DNA of 64,000 nt from Alphaproteobacteria bacterium (GTDB lineage Bacteria; Pseudomonadota; Alphaproteobacteria; JAUHZC01). The stretch's first letter is position 1. Every line of letters starts with the position of its first letter. The notes beneath the pieces were generated by a model. The model was given only the letters and a program-made list of their open reading frames with translations. It was not told where the DNA came from and made no database searches. A program made the translations under genes and the position numbers. Of the stretch, positions 36,522-46,031 are shown piece after piece. The stretch spans positions 126,701 through 190,700 of the forward strand of contig JAUHZC010000003.1 of assembly GCA_030425805.1 (NCBI GenBank), written 5' to 3'.

Positions 36522-39251
36522 ATGACCACACAAAAGCCTCATCTCTACGCAATCGATGGCTCCGGCTTTATTTTCCGGGCCTTTCATGCTTTGCCTCCGT
36601 TAACGCGCCCTGACGGAACTCAGGTGAATGCTGTTTACGGTTTTTGCACAATGCTCATGAAAGTTTTGGGAGAGCTAGATGCAAGCCATTTGGTGGTTGT
36701 TTTTGATAAAGGGCGGGAGAATTTTCGCCATAAGATTTACCCTGAATACAAAGCAAATCGAGGAGAGACTCCGGAAGAGCTGATTCCTCAGTTTGAGATC
36801 ATCCACGAAGCTTGTCAGGCTTTTGGTGTTCCTCTTGTTGCGCAGGAGGGGGTAGAGGCAGATGATGTGCTTGCAACCCTTGCAGCGAGGCGAGAAAAAG
36901 AGGGATATGATCTTTGTATTGTATCTTCTGACAAAGATCTTATGCAGTTAGTGCAGCCTGGGGTGGATTTGTATGACCCCATGAAAAATCGTGTGATTGA
37001 CCAAGAGGGTGTTGCTGAGAAATTTGGTGTTAAGCCAGAGCAGGTTGTGGATGTACAATCTTTGTGTGGAGATAGTACAGACAATATTCCAGGGGTGCCA
37101 GGGATTGGGATTAAGACAGCATCTGTTTTAATTCAAGAGTTTGGGACATTAGAAAATCTTCTGGAAAACACAGACCAGGTTCCTCAAAAAAAACGCCGAG
37201 AACTTTTAGAAGAGCACCGGGATATGGCGGTTTTATCCAAGAAGCTTGTCCAACTTGACCAGCAGGTTTCTCTCTCATCAACATTGAAAGATTTTGTGCG
37301 TCAGGATATTGATTCTAAAAAAATTGTACCCTTCTTAAGGGCCCAGAATTTTCGAAAACTTGAGGGCCGTCTCAGCGATCTGGGTGTTGCAGGACTTGAA
37401 AACAGGGCTGCAGTTAAGGTGGAATATTCCTGTATCCAAAGCACTGAAGATCTTAAAGATTGGGTCTCTAAAATCAAGGAAGCAGGCCAAGTTGCTGTTG
37501 ATACAGAAACGGATAGCCTGAACCCAATGCGGGCTGAGTTAGTTGGTATTTCTTTGAGTGTGAAACCTGGTGAAGCTGCCTATATCCCTATCGGGCATCA
37601 AAAAGCAGGGACAGCTGATCTTTTTGCATCCTCAACACTTGTGGATGGACAGCTTCCCCTGGCAGAAGTGCAAGAGCATCTAGGCCCCGTGCTTTCAAAT
37701 TCGAAAATTGTGAAAATAGGGCAGAATATTAAATTTGACCTCCATGTCCTAGCAAAAGCTGGCTTTGAGGTGAAAACAATCCAGGATACTATGGTAATGT
37801 CGTGCCTCATTGATGGGCATCGTCACGGACATGGTATGGATGAGCTTGCGCTCCTGCATTTAGATCATAAAACAACAAGCTTTAGTGAAGTGGTTGGCAA
37901 AGGGAAGCATGCGCTGAAGTCATTTGCTGAGGTGGATCTTGAGACAGCAACCCACTACGCTGCAGAAGATGCAGATATTACGCTCCAATTATATAATGTT
38001 TTAGCGCCTCGCTTGAAAGAAGCAGGCCTTGAGACACTTTATAATGAAATTGAGCGGCCCCTTATAGAAACTCTTTTTCATATGGAGCAAAAAGGTATTC
38101 GTTTGGATCGGGATGTTTTGCGACATCTCAGCAATGAGTTTCTACAGCAAATGCAGGAAAAAGAAAAACAAATTTATGCTCTTGCTGGGCAGGCCTTTAA
38201 CATTGGTTCCCCTAAACAAATGGGAGAAATTCTTTTTGAGAAACTGAAACTTCCTGGCGGGAGGAGAGGGAAGAGCGGGGCTTACAGTACCAGTGCTGAT
38301 GTTCTGGAAAACTTGGCAGGAGAAGGTCATGAGATTGCCCAGGAGATCTTAGCTTGGCGGGCAGTCTCAAAACTTCGCTCGACTTATACACAAAGCCTGA
38401 TTGACCAGATCAATCCAGAAACGGATCGGGTGCATACATCCTTTTCGCAAACGATCACATTGACGGGTCGGTTATCTTCTTCTGAGCCAAATCTTCAGAA
38501 TATTCCTATTCGGCGCCTGGAAGGAAAACGGATCCGAGAAGCTTTTGTGCCTCAAAATGGATGGCAACTTTATAGTCTAGACTATTCACAAATTGAGCTT
38601 CGCTTACTGGCTCATGTGGCAGAGATAGAGGTCTTGCAGAGAGCGTTTCATGAGGGGGCTGATATCCATGCCCTTACAGCTTCTCAAGCAATGGGAATAC
38701 CAATAGAGGAAGTTACGTCCGAGCAACGTTCAATGGCAAAAACTATCAATTTTGGCATTATCTATGGTATCAGTGCTTACGGTCTTGCCCAGCAGACTAG
38801 CATTTCCCAAAAGGAGGCTGCTGTGTATATCGAAAAATATTTTGAGCAGTATCCGGGAATCAAGGCTTATATGGAGAATTATAAGGAACGTGCTCGGGAG
38901 CATGGGTATGTTGAGACTTTAATGGGGCGAAAAATTTATCTCCCTGATATCCAAAGCAAGAACCCAATGCTTCGAAATTTTGCAGAGCGTCAAGCTATTA
39001 ATGCACCTCTTCAGGGGACAGCAGCAGACCTTATCAAGAAAGCAATGAATCAGGTGGATGAAGAATTACGGGCGTCAAAGGTTCAGACGCGGTTGCTACT
39101 CCAAGTTCATGACGAATTGGTTTTAGAAGCTCCACCAGAAGAAGAAACAGTTATTAAAAAGGTTCAAGATATCATGCAAACTGTTATGCCTTTGTCTGTA
39201 CCTTTGGAGGTTGCCGTTGGAGTTGGTCCAAATTGGGCACAAGCACATTAA
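36522..39251 (+). CDS. polA: DNA polymerase I
   Basis: A 909-residue polymerase with all three domains: 5'-3' exonuclease (residues 1-290; YAIDGSGFIFRAF), 3'-5' exonuclease (VAVDTETDSLNPM, catalytic Asp and Glu kept) and family A polymerase (LYSLDYSQIELRLLAHVAE, KTINFGIIYGISAYG, LLLQVHDELVLEAP). It joins Okazaki fragments and fills repair gaps. The frame continues 30 codons upstream, but ATG at 36522 (MTTQKPHLYAIDG) matches the family start. It is divergent from btuB. Confidence 0.98.
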   Translation: MTTQKPHLYAIDGSGFIFRAFHALPPLTRPDGTQVNAVYGFCTMLMKVLGELDASHLVVVFDKGRENFRHKIYPEYKANRGETPEELIPQFEIIHEACQAFGVPLVAQEGVEADDVLATLAARREKEGYDLCIVSSDKDLMQLVQPGVDLYDPMKNRVIDQEGVAEKFGVKPEQVVDVQSLCGDSTDNIPGVPGIGIKTASVLIQEFGTLENLLENTDQVPQKKRRELLEEHRDMAVLSKKLVQLDQQVSLSSTLKDFVRQDIDSKKIVPFLRAQNFRKLEGRLSDLGVAGLENRAAVKVEYSCIQSTEDLKDWVSKIKEAGQVAVDTETDSLNPMRAELVGISLSVKPGEAAYIPIGHQKAGTADLFASSTLVDGQLPLAEVQEHLGPVLSNSKIVKIGQNIKFDLHVLAKAGFEVKTIQDTMVMSCLIDGHRHGHGMDELALLHLDHKTTSFSEVVGKGKHALKSFAEVDLETATHYAAEDADITLQLYNVLAPRLKEAGLETLYNEIERPLIETLFHMEQKGIRLDRDVLRHLSNEFLQQMQEKEKQIYALAGQAFNIGSPKQMGEILFEKLKLPGGRRGKSGAYSTSADVLENLAGEGHEIAQEILAWRAVSKLRSTYTQSLIDQINPETDRVHTSFSQTITLTGRLSSSEPNLQNIPIRRLEGKRIREAFVPQNGWQLYSLDYSQIELRLLAHVAEIEVLQRAFHEGADIHALTASQAMGIPIEEVTSEQRSMAKTINFGIIYGISAYGLAQQTSISQKEAAVYIEKYFEQYPGIKAYMENYKERAREHGYVETLMGRKIYLPDIQSKNPMLRNFAERQAINAPLQGTAADLIKKAMNQVDEELRASKVQTRLLLQVHDELVLEAPPEEETVIKKVQDIMQTVMPLSVPLEVAVGVGPNWAQAH

Positions 39252-39272
39252 TCTAGAGAACATGGAGTTCGT

Positions 39273-39911
39273 ATGAAAATAAATTTATTAATTGTCTTCT
39301 TGTTACTGAGTGGCCTTGGCGATGTTTATGCAGAATGTGGCTGTTGTGGTCAGCATAAAAAAGAGCAAAAAATGGATGAAGAACTTATGAGCCAGGCTCC
39401 AAAATTGGTGATGGAAACCGAGGCTGGGAGTGTAGAGGTGCAGCTTCCTTGGGCCAGAGCAACAACAGCAAAGAATGGTGCTTGCTATGTAAGTTTAAAA
39501 ACAGGGACACCGGATGTACTGAAGAGCGCTTCGGTAGCTCCTGATTTATGCGAGCGGGTTGAGCTTCATAACCATATTGAGGAAGCTGGGGTTATGAAGA
39601 TGCGCCGCGTTAAAGAAATGCCCCTCTCTTCAGAAAAACCCCTTGTTATGAAGCCCGGAGGATACCATATCATGCTTATAGGCCTAAAACGCCCTCTACA
39701 GGTTGGGGAGCGATTTCCTTTGAAGCTTATATTCCAAGAAGCAGGTGAAATTGAGGTGACAATTCCTGTTAGCAAAAGAATTCCCATCAACAAAACCATG
39801 GTAGCTTATGTGGCGCCTGGGGATGTTGATCCTGCTCCTGAAGAAGGCATCCATGGAAACCTCAGTGCAGAAGAAATGGCTCATACTCCTGAAACAGTGA
39901 TGAATGGGTAG
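39273..39911 (+). CDS. PCuAC-like periplasmic copper chaperone
   Basis: A 212-residue exported protein. The signal peptide is MKINLLIVFLLLSGLGDVYA. It is followed by a cysteine-rich stretch ECGCCGQHKK, which may bind metal. The DUF461/PCuAC domain contains VELHNHIEEAGVMKMRRV and KPGGYHIMLIGL, the conserved His/Met ligands for Cu(I). The C-terminal tail of about 40 residues is rich in Glu and Pro. Such proteins deliver copper to cytochrome oxidase. It lies between polA (21 bases) and dnaG (3 bases), so probably is in the same operon. Confidence 0.85.
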   Translation: MKINLLIVFLLLSGLGDVYAECGCCGQHKKEQKMDEELMSQAPKLVMETEAGSVEVQLPWARATTAKNGACYVSLKTGTPDVLKSASVAPDLCERVELHNHIEEAGVMKMRRVKEMPLSSEKPLVMKPGGYHIMLIGLKRPLQVGERFPLKLIFQEAGEIEVTIPVSKRIPINKTMVAYVAPGDVDPAPEEGIHGNLSAEEMAHTPETVMNG

Positions 39912-39914
39912 AAA

Positions 39915-41732
39915 ATGACGCAAATGCGGGGCACTTTCCCCCCTTCCTTTTTAGACGAAGTGAGAGAGCGCACCTCCTTGGTGAGTATCATCTCTCCTTA
40001 TTCTAAATTGGTTAAAAAGGGGAGAGAGTACAGTGGTTTATGCCCTTTCCATCAAGAAAAATCCCCTTCTTTTACAGTGAATGATGACAAGGGTGTCTAC
40101 TATTGTTTTGGATGTGGGGCTTCTGGGAATGTTTTTGATTTCCTCAAAGATAAAATGTCGATGAATTTTCCTGAGGCTGTGACCTATCTTGCTGAGCGAG
40201 CAGGAATTCCCCTTCCGCAAATGGAACAAGTTTCCCCAGAAGAGCATGATGCTCGAAAAAATCTATGGGATGCCCTTGAGGCGGCAACACAATATTTTGA
40301 GAGTTGTTTGCAGGACCCGACGCTTGGAAAAAGTGCAAGAGAATATCTTGAGCGTCGTCAGATTCAACCCACAACACAGTCCCATTTCCGGGTTGGGTAT
40401 GCGCCTCCAGCAAAAGATTTTATGGCTTGGACTAAGCGGCAACAGCTGGACCTGAATGTACTAGAGAAGGTAGGGTTGGTAAGAACTTATGAAGATGGTA
40501 ACAAAGGGCCTTGGTTCCATCATCGCATTATCTTTCCTATTTTGAACCCCCAAGGAAAAGTCATCGCTTTTGGGGGGCGTGTTCTTGGGGACCAAAAACC
40601 AAAGTACCTTAATTCTCCTGAAACAGCCTTATTTAACAAGCGTCGTGTTCTGTATGGCCTCCCATATGCTCAAAACAGAGGCGGAAAAAAAGCAGAGAAT
40701 GTTTTTGTTGTTGAAGGCTATATGGATGCTATTTCCTTGGCTGACAAGGGAATCCAGGGAGCTGTGGCGCCTTTGGGAACAGCACTTAGTGAAGAGCAAA
40801 TGCAGATTCTTTGGCGTTCCTGGGATAGCCCCGTTCTTTGCTTTGATGGAGACCTTGCAGGGCGCAAGGCTGCTTTTCGTTCTGTAGAGCGGATGTTGCC
40901 TCAAATTACGACATCAAAAACCTTGCGCGTTGCTTTATTGCCTGAAGGTCAAGATCCAGATGACTTTATCAAGGTTCATGGCATAGAAAAATGGAAATCT
41001 TTCATAAAGCAGGCTCTTTCTATAGATGCATTCTTGCCTGAAGAAGTTATTCAGGCTTCTGCACCAAAAGGTCTTAAAAATGCAAGTTCGGAAGTGCAAG
41101 CAAGTATCAAAAAGCACCTTAGTCAGCTTTCAAAAATGGTCAAAGATGTTGATCTATCCCGGGCTTTTGAAAAAAAATTTCTGGGTGTTTTTTATGAGAA
41201 ATTACGATACAAAGCACAAAAAAGTATGAAAAACCAGTTACACATGACACATACTGAACATCAAGCTAAGCGCAGATGTGAATGGTTAATCGTCTCAGCT
41301 TTCTTCCATTTTCCATGGCTTTTGGAAGAAAAGCTTTCCCAATTTGAGAACTATGAATTTCAAGATCAAGGCTTAGCCGAGTTGGTGCCTTTCTTTTTTC
41401 AATATCTGGAGGAAGAAAATTCTCTTGAAAAAGAGAATCTTATTACCTATCTCAAGAATTATGGGCAGGGAATTTGGGTAGAAAAATTTCAGGACCCAAA
41501 ACTTCTTGCCCATGGTCGGTTTTTATTTGATGCAACTTCTCCCGAAATACTTCGTGAGGGGTGGCAAAAATTATGGGATCAACTTGTGACTTTGCCTGAA
41601 GCGGAAAATGATTTAAAATCCGCAGAGGAGCAAATGGCAAAAGACATGACCCCCGAAGCTTGGGAACGAGTGCAAAACCTCAAAGCCTATCTGGATGAGG
41701 TTCGTACTCGAGTTCAAGATATCCAATTGTAA
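39915..41732 (+). CDS. dnaG: DNA primase
   Basis: A 605-residue primase that makes RNA primers at the replication fork. The CHC2 zinc finger is [13 protein letters not shown] with CFGCGASG; the TOPRIM core is [17 protein letters not shown] and [16 protein letters not shown]; a C-terminal helicase-binding domain follows (about residues 430-605). ATG at 39915 starts [10 protein letters not shown] three bases after the previous gene. rpoD follows after 11 bases, a common macromolecular-synthesis arrangement. Confidence 0.97.
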   Translation: MTQMRGTFPPSFLDEVRERTSLVSIISPYSKLVKKGREYSGLCPFHQEKSPSFTVNDDKGVYYCFGCGASGNVFDFLKDKMSMNFPEAVTYLAERAGIPLPQMEQVSPEEHDARKNLWDALEAATQYFESCLQDPTLGKSAREYLERRQIQPTTQSHFRVGYAPPAKDFMAWTKRQQLDLNVLEKVGLVRTYEDGNKGPWFHHRIIFPILNPQGKVIAFGGRVLGDQKPKYLNSPETALFNKRRVLYGLPYAQNRGGKKAENVFVVEGYMDAISLADKGIQGAVAPLGTALSEEQMQILWRSWDSPVLCFDGDLAGRKAAFRSVERMLPQITTSKTLRVALLPEGQDPDDFIKVHGIEKWKSFIKQALSIDAFLPEEVIQASAPKGLKNASSEVQASIKKHLSQLSKMVKDVDLSRAFEKKFLGVFYEKLRYKAQKSMKNQLHMTHTEHQAKRRCEWLIVSAFFHFPWLLEEKLSQFENYEFQDQGLAELVPFFFQYLEEENSLEKENLITYLKNYGQGIWVEKFQDPKLLAHGRFLFDATSPEILREGWQKLWDQLVTLPEAENDLKSAEEQMAKDMTPEAWERVQNLKAYLDEVRTRVQDIQL

Positions 41733-41743
41733 ACGAGGAACAC

Positions 41744-43699
41744 GTGGAAAAAGTAAAAGCAATCTCAGCAGACGTTCAAAGTGCAATCAACCGCCTGATG
41801 ACCCAGGGGAAGAAAAAAGGATATGTGACTTTTGATCAAATCAACAACACTTTAGAAGAGGAAAATCTCAGCTCAGAGCAAGTTGATGAAATTATGTCAA
41901 GCTTTACAGAGAAGGGAATCACCCTTCTTGAAAGTGAAGATGATGAGGATGCAGATGTTGAGGTTGAAAAACCCTCTGAAGAAGAAAGCCGTAGTTCTGA
42001 TTTTTCATTTGAAGCAACTCCTCAACCTGAGGTTGAAGATGAAGGCGCTCGCAGTGATGATCCTGTAAGGCTTTATCTCCGAGAAATGGGGAAAGTCGAG
42101 CTTCTTTCCCGTGAGGGTGAAATCAACATTGCAAAGCGTATTGAAGAGGGGCGCGAGTTGATGAAAACTGGGATTGCACTCAGTCCTTTAACTGCGGAAG
42201 CTCTTTTGCTGTGGTGCGAAGAACTAGAGTCAGGTTCTCTAGCTTTACGCGATGTTGTGGACCTTGATTCTCTTTATCGTGAGCATTTTGGAGGAAATGA
42301 AGAGGAAGACTTCTCTAAACTTTCTGAGAATGAAGCCGAGGAAGTTGAAGAAGAGGAAGAGTCTGAAGAAGACTCGGAAAATGAGAGTGAAGAGTCTGAG
42401 GAAGACTCAGAAGAAGGAGAAGAGGATCCTGCAAACACCAGTATGATCGTTAAGGAAGAGCAGCTCACTCCAATTATTATGCCACTCTTTGAGAAAGTTA
42501 AGAAGCTGAGCAAGCCTTTCCAAGATCTTCTAAGAGAAAGGGTGGAGGTTGTTTCAAAGGGCAAGCAAATCCCAGATGCGCTTGAGAAAAAGTATAAGGC
42601 AGCTCAAGATAAATTGTCTCAAATTGTTGCTCAACTTCCTTTGAATCCAGCGCGAATTGAAGAATTGACGGAACAGCTTTATACAGCAAACAAGCAGCTT
42701 ATTCAGCTTGAAGGAGGGTTGTTACGCCTCGCAACTGATAAAAAAGTTAAGCGTGAAGAATTCTTGGATTTATATTATGGCGCTGAGCTAGATCCTGCAT
42801 TGTGGTCTAGCATGGCAAGCCAAAAAGGAAAAGGCTGGTCTGCATTTGTTGAAATGGAATCTATTGTAAAGTCTAACCTTGAAAAGATTCAGAAGCTCTT
42901 TTCTCAAATTGGAATTCCACCTTTTGAATTTCGTGAAGTTTTACAAAAGGTTCAAAAAGGGGAGCGTATGGCGTCCCGAGCCAAGAAAGAGATGATTGAA
43001 GCTAACTTACGCCTAGTTATCTCCATTGCAAAACGATACCTGAACCGTGGTCTTCAGTTCTTAGACCTCATTCAGGAAGGGAATATTGGATTGATGAAGG
43101 CCGTTGATAAGTTTGAATATCGTCGTGGGTATAAGTTTTCCACTTATGCGACATGGTGGATCCGGCAGGCAATTACACGCTCCATTGCGGATCAAGCTCG
43201 AACAATTCGTATTCCTGTGCATATGATTGAAACAATCAACAAGATTGTTCGGACATCTCGCCAAATGGTGAATGAAATTGGTCGTGAGCCTACGCCTGAT
43301 GAATTGGCAAAGAAGTTAAAAATGCCGATTGAAAAAGTGCGCAAGGTTATGAAAATTGCAAAGGAGCCTATTTCTCTCGAGACGCCGATTGGAGATGAGG
43401 AAGATGGATCTTTAGGTGACTTTATTGAGGATAAGAACGCAGTGATTCCTTTGGATGCGGCTGTTCATGCAAACCTCAAGGAAACAACTACACGTATCCT
43501 TTCCACACTGACACCGCGTGAAGAGCGGGTACTTCGGATGCGTTTTGGCATTGGCATGAATACAGATCATACTTTGGAAGAAGTTGGGCAGCAGTTTAAT
43601 GTGACCCGGGAGCGGATCCGTCAGATTGAGGCAAAAGCACTTCGCAAGCTGAAGCACCCTAGCCGGTCCCGCAAGCTCCGCAGTTTCTTGGATACTTGA
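41744..43699 (+). CDS. rpoD: Primary sigma factor RpoD (sigma-70)
   Basis: A 651-residue housekeeping sigma factor. Region 1.1 opens the protein ([20 protein letters not shown]). Region 1.2 is [16 protein letters not shown]. Regions 2.3-2.4 include [20 protein letters not shown], and region 4.2 is [21 protein letters not shown] strongly acidic non-conserved segment lies near residues 184-232, with long Glu/Ser/Asp runs. The start is GTG at 41744 with CGAGGAA upstream, 11 bases after dnaG. Confidence 0.98.
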   Translation: MEKVKAISADVQSAINRLMTQGKKKGYVTFDQINNTLEEENLSSEQVDEIMSSFTEKGITLLESEDDEDADVEVEKPSEEESRSSDFSFEATPQPEVEDEGARSDDPVRLYLREMGKVELLSREGEINIAKRIEEGRELMKTGIALSPLTAEALLLWCEELESGSLALRDVVDLDSLYREHFGGNEEEDFSKLSENEAEEVEEEEESEEDSENESEESEEDSEEGEEDPANTSMIVKEEQLTPIIMPLFEKVKKLSKPFQDLLRERVEVVSKGKQIPDALEKKYKAAQDKLSQIVAQLPLNPARIEELTEQLYTANKQLIQLEGGLLRLATDKKVKREEFLDLYYGAELDPALWSSMASQKGKGWSAFVEMESIVKSNLEKIQKLFSQIGIPPFEFREVLQKVQKGERMASRAKKEMIEANLRLVISIAKRYLNRGLQFLDLIQEGNIGLMKAVDKFEYRRGYKFSTYATWWIRQAITRSIADQARTIRIPVHMIETINKIVRTSRQMVNEIGREPTPDELAKKLKMPIEKVRKVMKIAKEPISLETPIGDEEDGSLGDFIEDKNAVIPLDAAVHANLKETTTRILSTLTPREERVLRMRFGIGMNTDHTLEEVGQQFNVTRERIRQIEAKALRKLKHPSRSRKLRSFLDT

Positions 43700-43700
43700 T

Positions 43701-44498
43701 TTATCTTAGTGCCAACGGATCTTTTAAGGCCTCCTTTGCTTCTTCAAGCAGGGTTGCAAAGCTTGAAGGGAGGTTGAGGCACCAGAGGCCTGACCCATAC
43801 ATGCCAGGGCCAGCTTCGTCTGCCCAAAGCCAGTGAGAAAAGAAGCTCTTAGGGAAAATATCCTTGAGAGCTTTTTCCATTTTTTGGAAGTGCTGACTAG
43901 GCAGGAGGGGATACCATAGTAGGATCATTCCTCCTGGCCACTGGGTATGTAGTTTTTTAATGAATGTTGGCAGCATTTCATACTCTGTTTTGATTTCAAA
44001 ACTGGGATCTAAGAGGATAATCCCGCGCCGGGGAGCTTTTGTGATTTGATTTGGAAGGTGAGTATAGACATCGGCCTTTTCAATGCAAAGACCTGGCACA
44101 CGGCCAAAAGCCTGGCGAAGAGCTTTTACTTCCTGAGGATGGTTTTCGTAAAACAACACCCTATCTCCACGACGTTTAAATTGAGTGAAAAAGAAGGCAG
44201 ATCCTGGGTAGCGTGTGAAGGCCGAAGAATTTAGGCTTGAGATAAATTTTTGATATTGCTGGAGGAGTGGAAGCGATGATGTGCTTTTGAGTACAGGAAA
44301 AATTCCTTCCTCAAATTCTTGGATTTTTTGTGCTTCCGGGCTGGTAAGGTTATAAAGACCCCGTCCTGCAAAGCCATCACACAAGAGTAGGGACTCACCA
44401 GGCCTCCGCCTGAATCTCGAAAGGGTTGCGAGCAAAGCTAGATGTTTGTGAACATCGGCTTTATTTCCTGCATGATAAATGTGTTGATAACTATACAT
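43701..44498 (-). CDS. rlmJ: 23S rRNA (adenine-2030-N6)-methyltransferase RlmJ
   Basis: A 265-residue enzyme that methylates A2030 of 23S rRNA. It starts YSYQHIYHAGNKADVHKHLA, the RlmJ signature. The catalytic loop is LLDPSFE (D-P-x-F/Y) and the C-terminal GSGLWCLNLPSS also matches. ATG at 44498 (MYSYQ) fits the family; a TTG two codons upstream gives the longer frame. The ribosome binding site is weak. It converges with rpoD, one base apart. Confidence 0.93.
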   Translation of the reverse strand: MYSYQHIYHAGNKADVHKHLALLATLSRFRRRPGESLLLCDGFAGRGLYNLTSPEAQKIQEFEEGIFPVLKSTSSLPLLQQYQKFISSLNSSAFTRYPGSAFFFTQFKRRGDRVLFYENHPQEVKALRQAFGRVPGLCIEKADVYTHLPNQITKAPRRGIILLDPSFEIKTEYEMLPTFIKKLHTQWPGGMILLWYPLLPSQHFQKMEKALKDIFPKSFFSHWLWADEAGPGMYGSGLWCLNLPSSFATLLEEAKEALKDPLALR

Positions 44499-44516
44499 AG
44501 ACAAAAGAAAGAATAA

Positions 44517-44593
44517 TGGCGCGCCCTCCAGGATTCGAACCCGGGACCTGCGGCTTAGAAGGCCGACGCTCTATCCAGCTGAGCTAAGGGCGC
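44517..44593 (-). tRNA. tRNA-Arg (UCU)
   Basis: Minus-strand cloverleaf: acceptor GCGCCCT pairs with AGGGCGC, D-arm AGCTCAGCTGGATAGAGC, anticodon loop CTTCTAA with UCU, T-arm CCGGGTTCGAATCCTGG, discriminator G, encoded CCA. Confidence 0.96.
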
Positions 44594-44669
44594 GCATGGG
44601 ATATCCCTAAACATTAGTGTATCGCAAAAACTGGCGGAAAACTCAAGTTTTTTGAGGCATTCTTCTGTG

Positions 44670-45932
44670 TTAATCAAATCGAGGATCTACAGTTCTTCCT
44701 GGATGTGTTTCTTTCAGGAGGCAAATGCTCGCTAGAGCAATAGCTGTACAAATGGGAATGACACATAGACCGAAACGATAGTCAGATTCTGTATAGAAAG
44801 GTGAGCCATCAAGGGAAGTTCCGGCCCAGTGCTTTACAAGGAGGTACCCAATCAAGGGATGAAAGATCAACCCAGAGAGATTCACAATAGTATTGGTAAA
44901 CCCAATCGCAACACCTCCTGCTTCACGGTTTGTCAGAACCTCTGACATGATCGCAAAACAAAGTCCTTTGGAGGTGTAGAAAAAACCAACAAGGAAAAAG
45001 AGAGGATACATCCAAAAGAGCGGCACATTGTGGCCAAAAACAATTAAGCTTTGAACTGTTAGAGCTCCAATAGATCCAATAATGAGCGGGAAACGTCGAC
45101 GCAATAGCATGTCTGAGAGGCCTGCAAAAACAGGTCCTCCTGCAGCCATACCTAAAAACATAGTTGTGACAATAGTAAGAGCTTCAGTTTCTTCCAAGCC
45201 ATAAGCTCGCATGAGGAAAGGCTTTCCCCATGCATCCCCTAATGTAATGATTGGAACATACATACAAAGCCCTACAACAGAGACAATCCAAGCTTGGGGA
45301 TTTGCCATGACTTGCTTGAGCCCTACAAGGGGGGATTGATAAACGGTTTTTGGAGATGGCTTGTCTTTGACAAATAAGAGGATAATTCCCCCTTGAACAA
45401 ATCCAAGCCCACCGAGCACATACATAGCATTGTGCCACCCAACGGCATCAACAAGGATGCTCAGGGGGGCATTTCCAAGAACAGCTCCAATGGTTCCAAA
45501 AATCATGGCAACAGCAATGACTTTGGCGAAATGCCGTGGAGGAACCCACATCATACCAAGCTTTAAAGTTCCCAAGAATCCATTCGCAGCACCAAGGCCC
45601 ATCATAATGCGGGCTGCAGCTGCAAAATAGGGATTACGTGTAGAAACAAACAGAATACATCCTGATCCACAAAGCGCCCCTGCAGCAGCCATAAATCGGC
45701 GTGGGCCTAGGCGATCCATCATCAGTCCGAGAGGTATCTGGATCCAGGAATACCCAATATAGAAAGCTCCTGTAATCATACCAAAGGTTGCCGCATCAAT
45801 AAGAAAGTCTGACATGATGTCATCTTTCATTGGGCTGGGAGAAACGCGCACCACAAACTGGTAGCTATAAAACATCGCTCCAGTGATGACGACAAACCAG
45901 TTTTTCAGCGGGCCAAATCCTCTCAAATTCAT
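44670..45932 (-). CDS. Major facilitator superfamily transporter
   Basis: A 420-residue protein with about 12 hydrophobic helices. MFS motif A is present after helix 2 (GLMMDRLGPRRFMAAAG). The start MNLRGFGPLKNWFVVITGAM is reminiscent of carriers common in intracellular bacteria, possibly for organic anions or amino acids; the substrate cannot be predicted. It is flanked by tRNA-Arg(UCU) and alaS. Confidence 0.87.
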   Translation of the reverse strand: MNLRGFGPLKNWFVVITGAMFYSYQFVVRVSPSPMKDDIMSDFLIDAATFGMITGAFYIGYSWIQIPLGLMMDRLGPRRFMAAAGALCGSGCILFVSTRNPYFAAAARIMMGLGAANGFLGTLKLGMMWVPPRHFAKVIAVAMIFGTIGAVLGNAPLSILVDAVGWHNAMYVLGGLGFVQGGIILLFVKDKPSPKTVYQSPLVGLKQVMANPQAWIVSVVGLCMYVPIITLGDAWGKPFLMRAYGLEETEALTIVTTMFLGMAAGGPVFAGLSDMLLRRRFPLIIGSIGALTVQSLIVFGHNVPLFWMYPLFFLVGFFYTSKGLCFAIMSEVLTNREAGGVAIGFTNTIVNLSGLIFHPLIGYLLVKHWAGTSLDGSPFYTESDYRFGLCVIPICTAIALASICLLKETHPGRTVDPRFD

Positions 45933-46031
45933 AGGTAACCCTCTATACAGGAAAGAAAATGCATTGTTGAAAAAGTATCAGTTTCAAATGTCATCTTCTT
46001 CCTGCTCCTATTAGGGGTTATCTCAAGGGGG

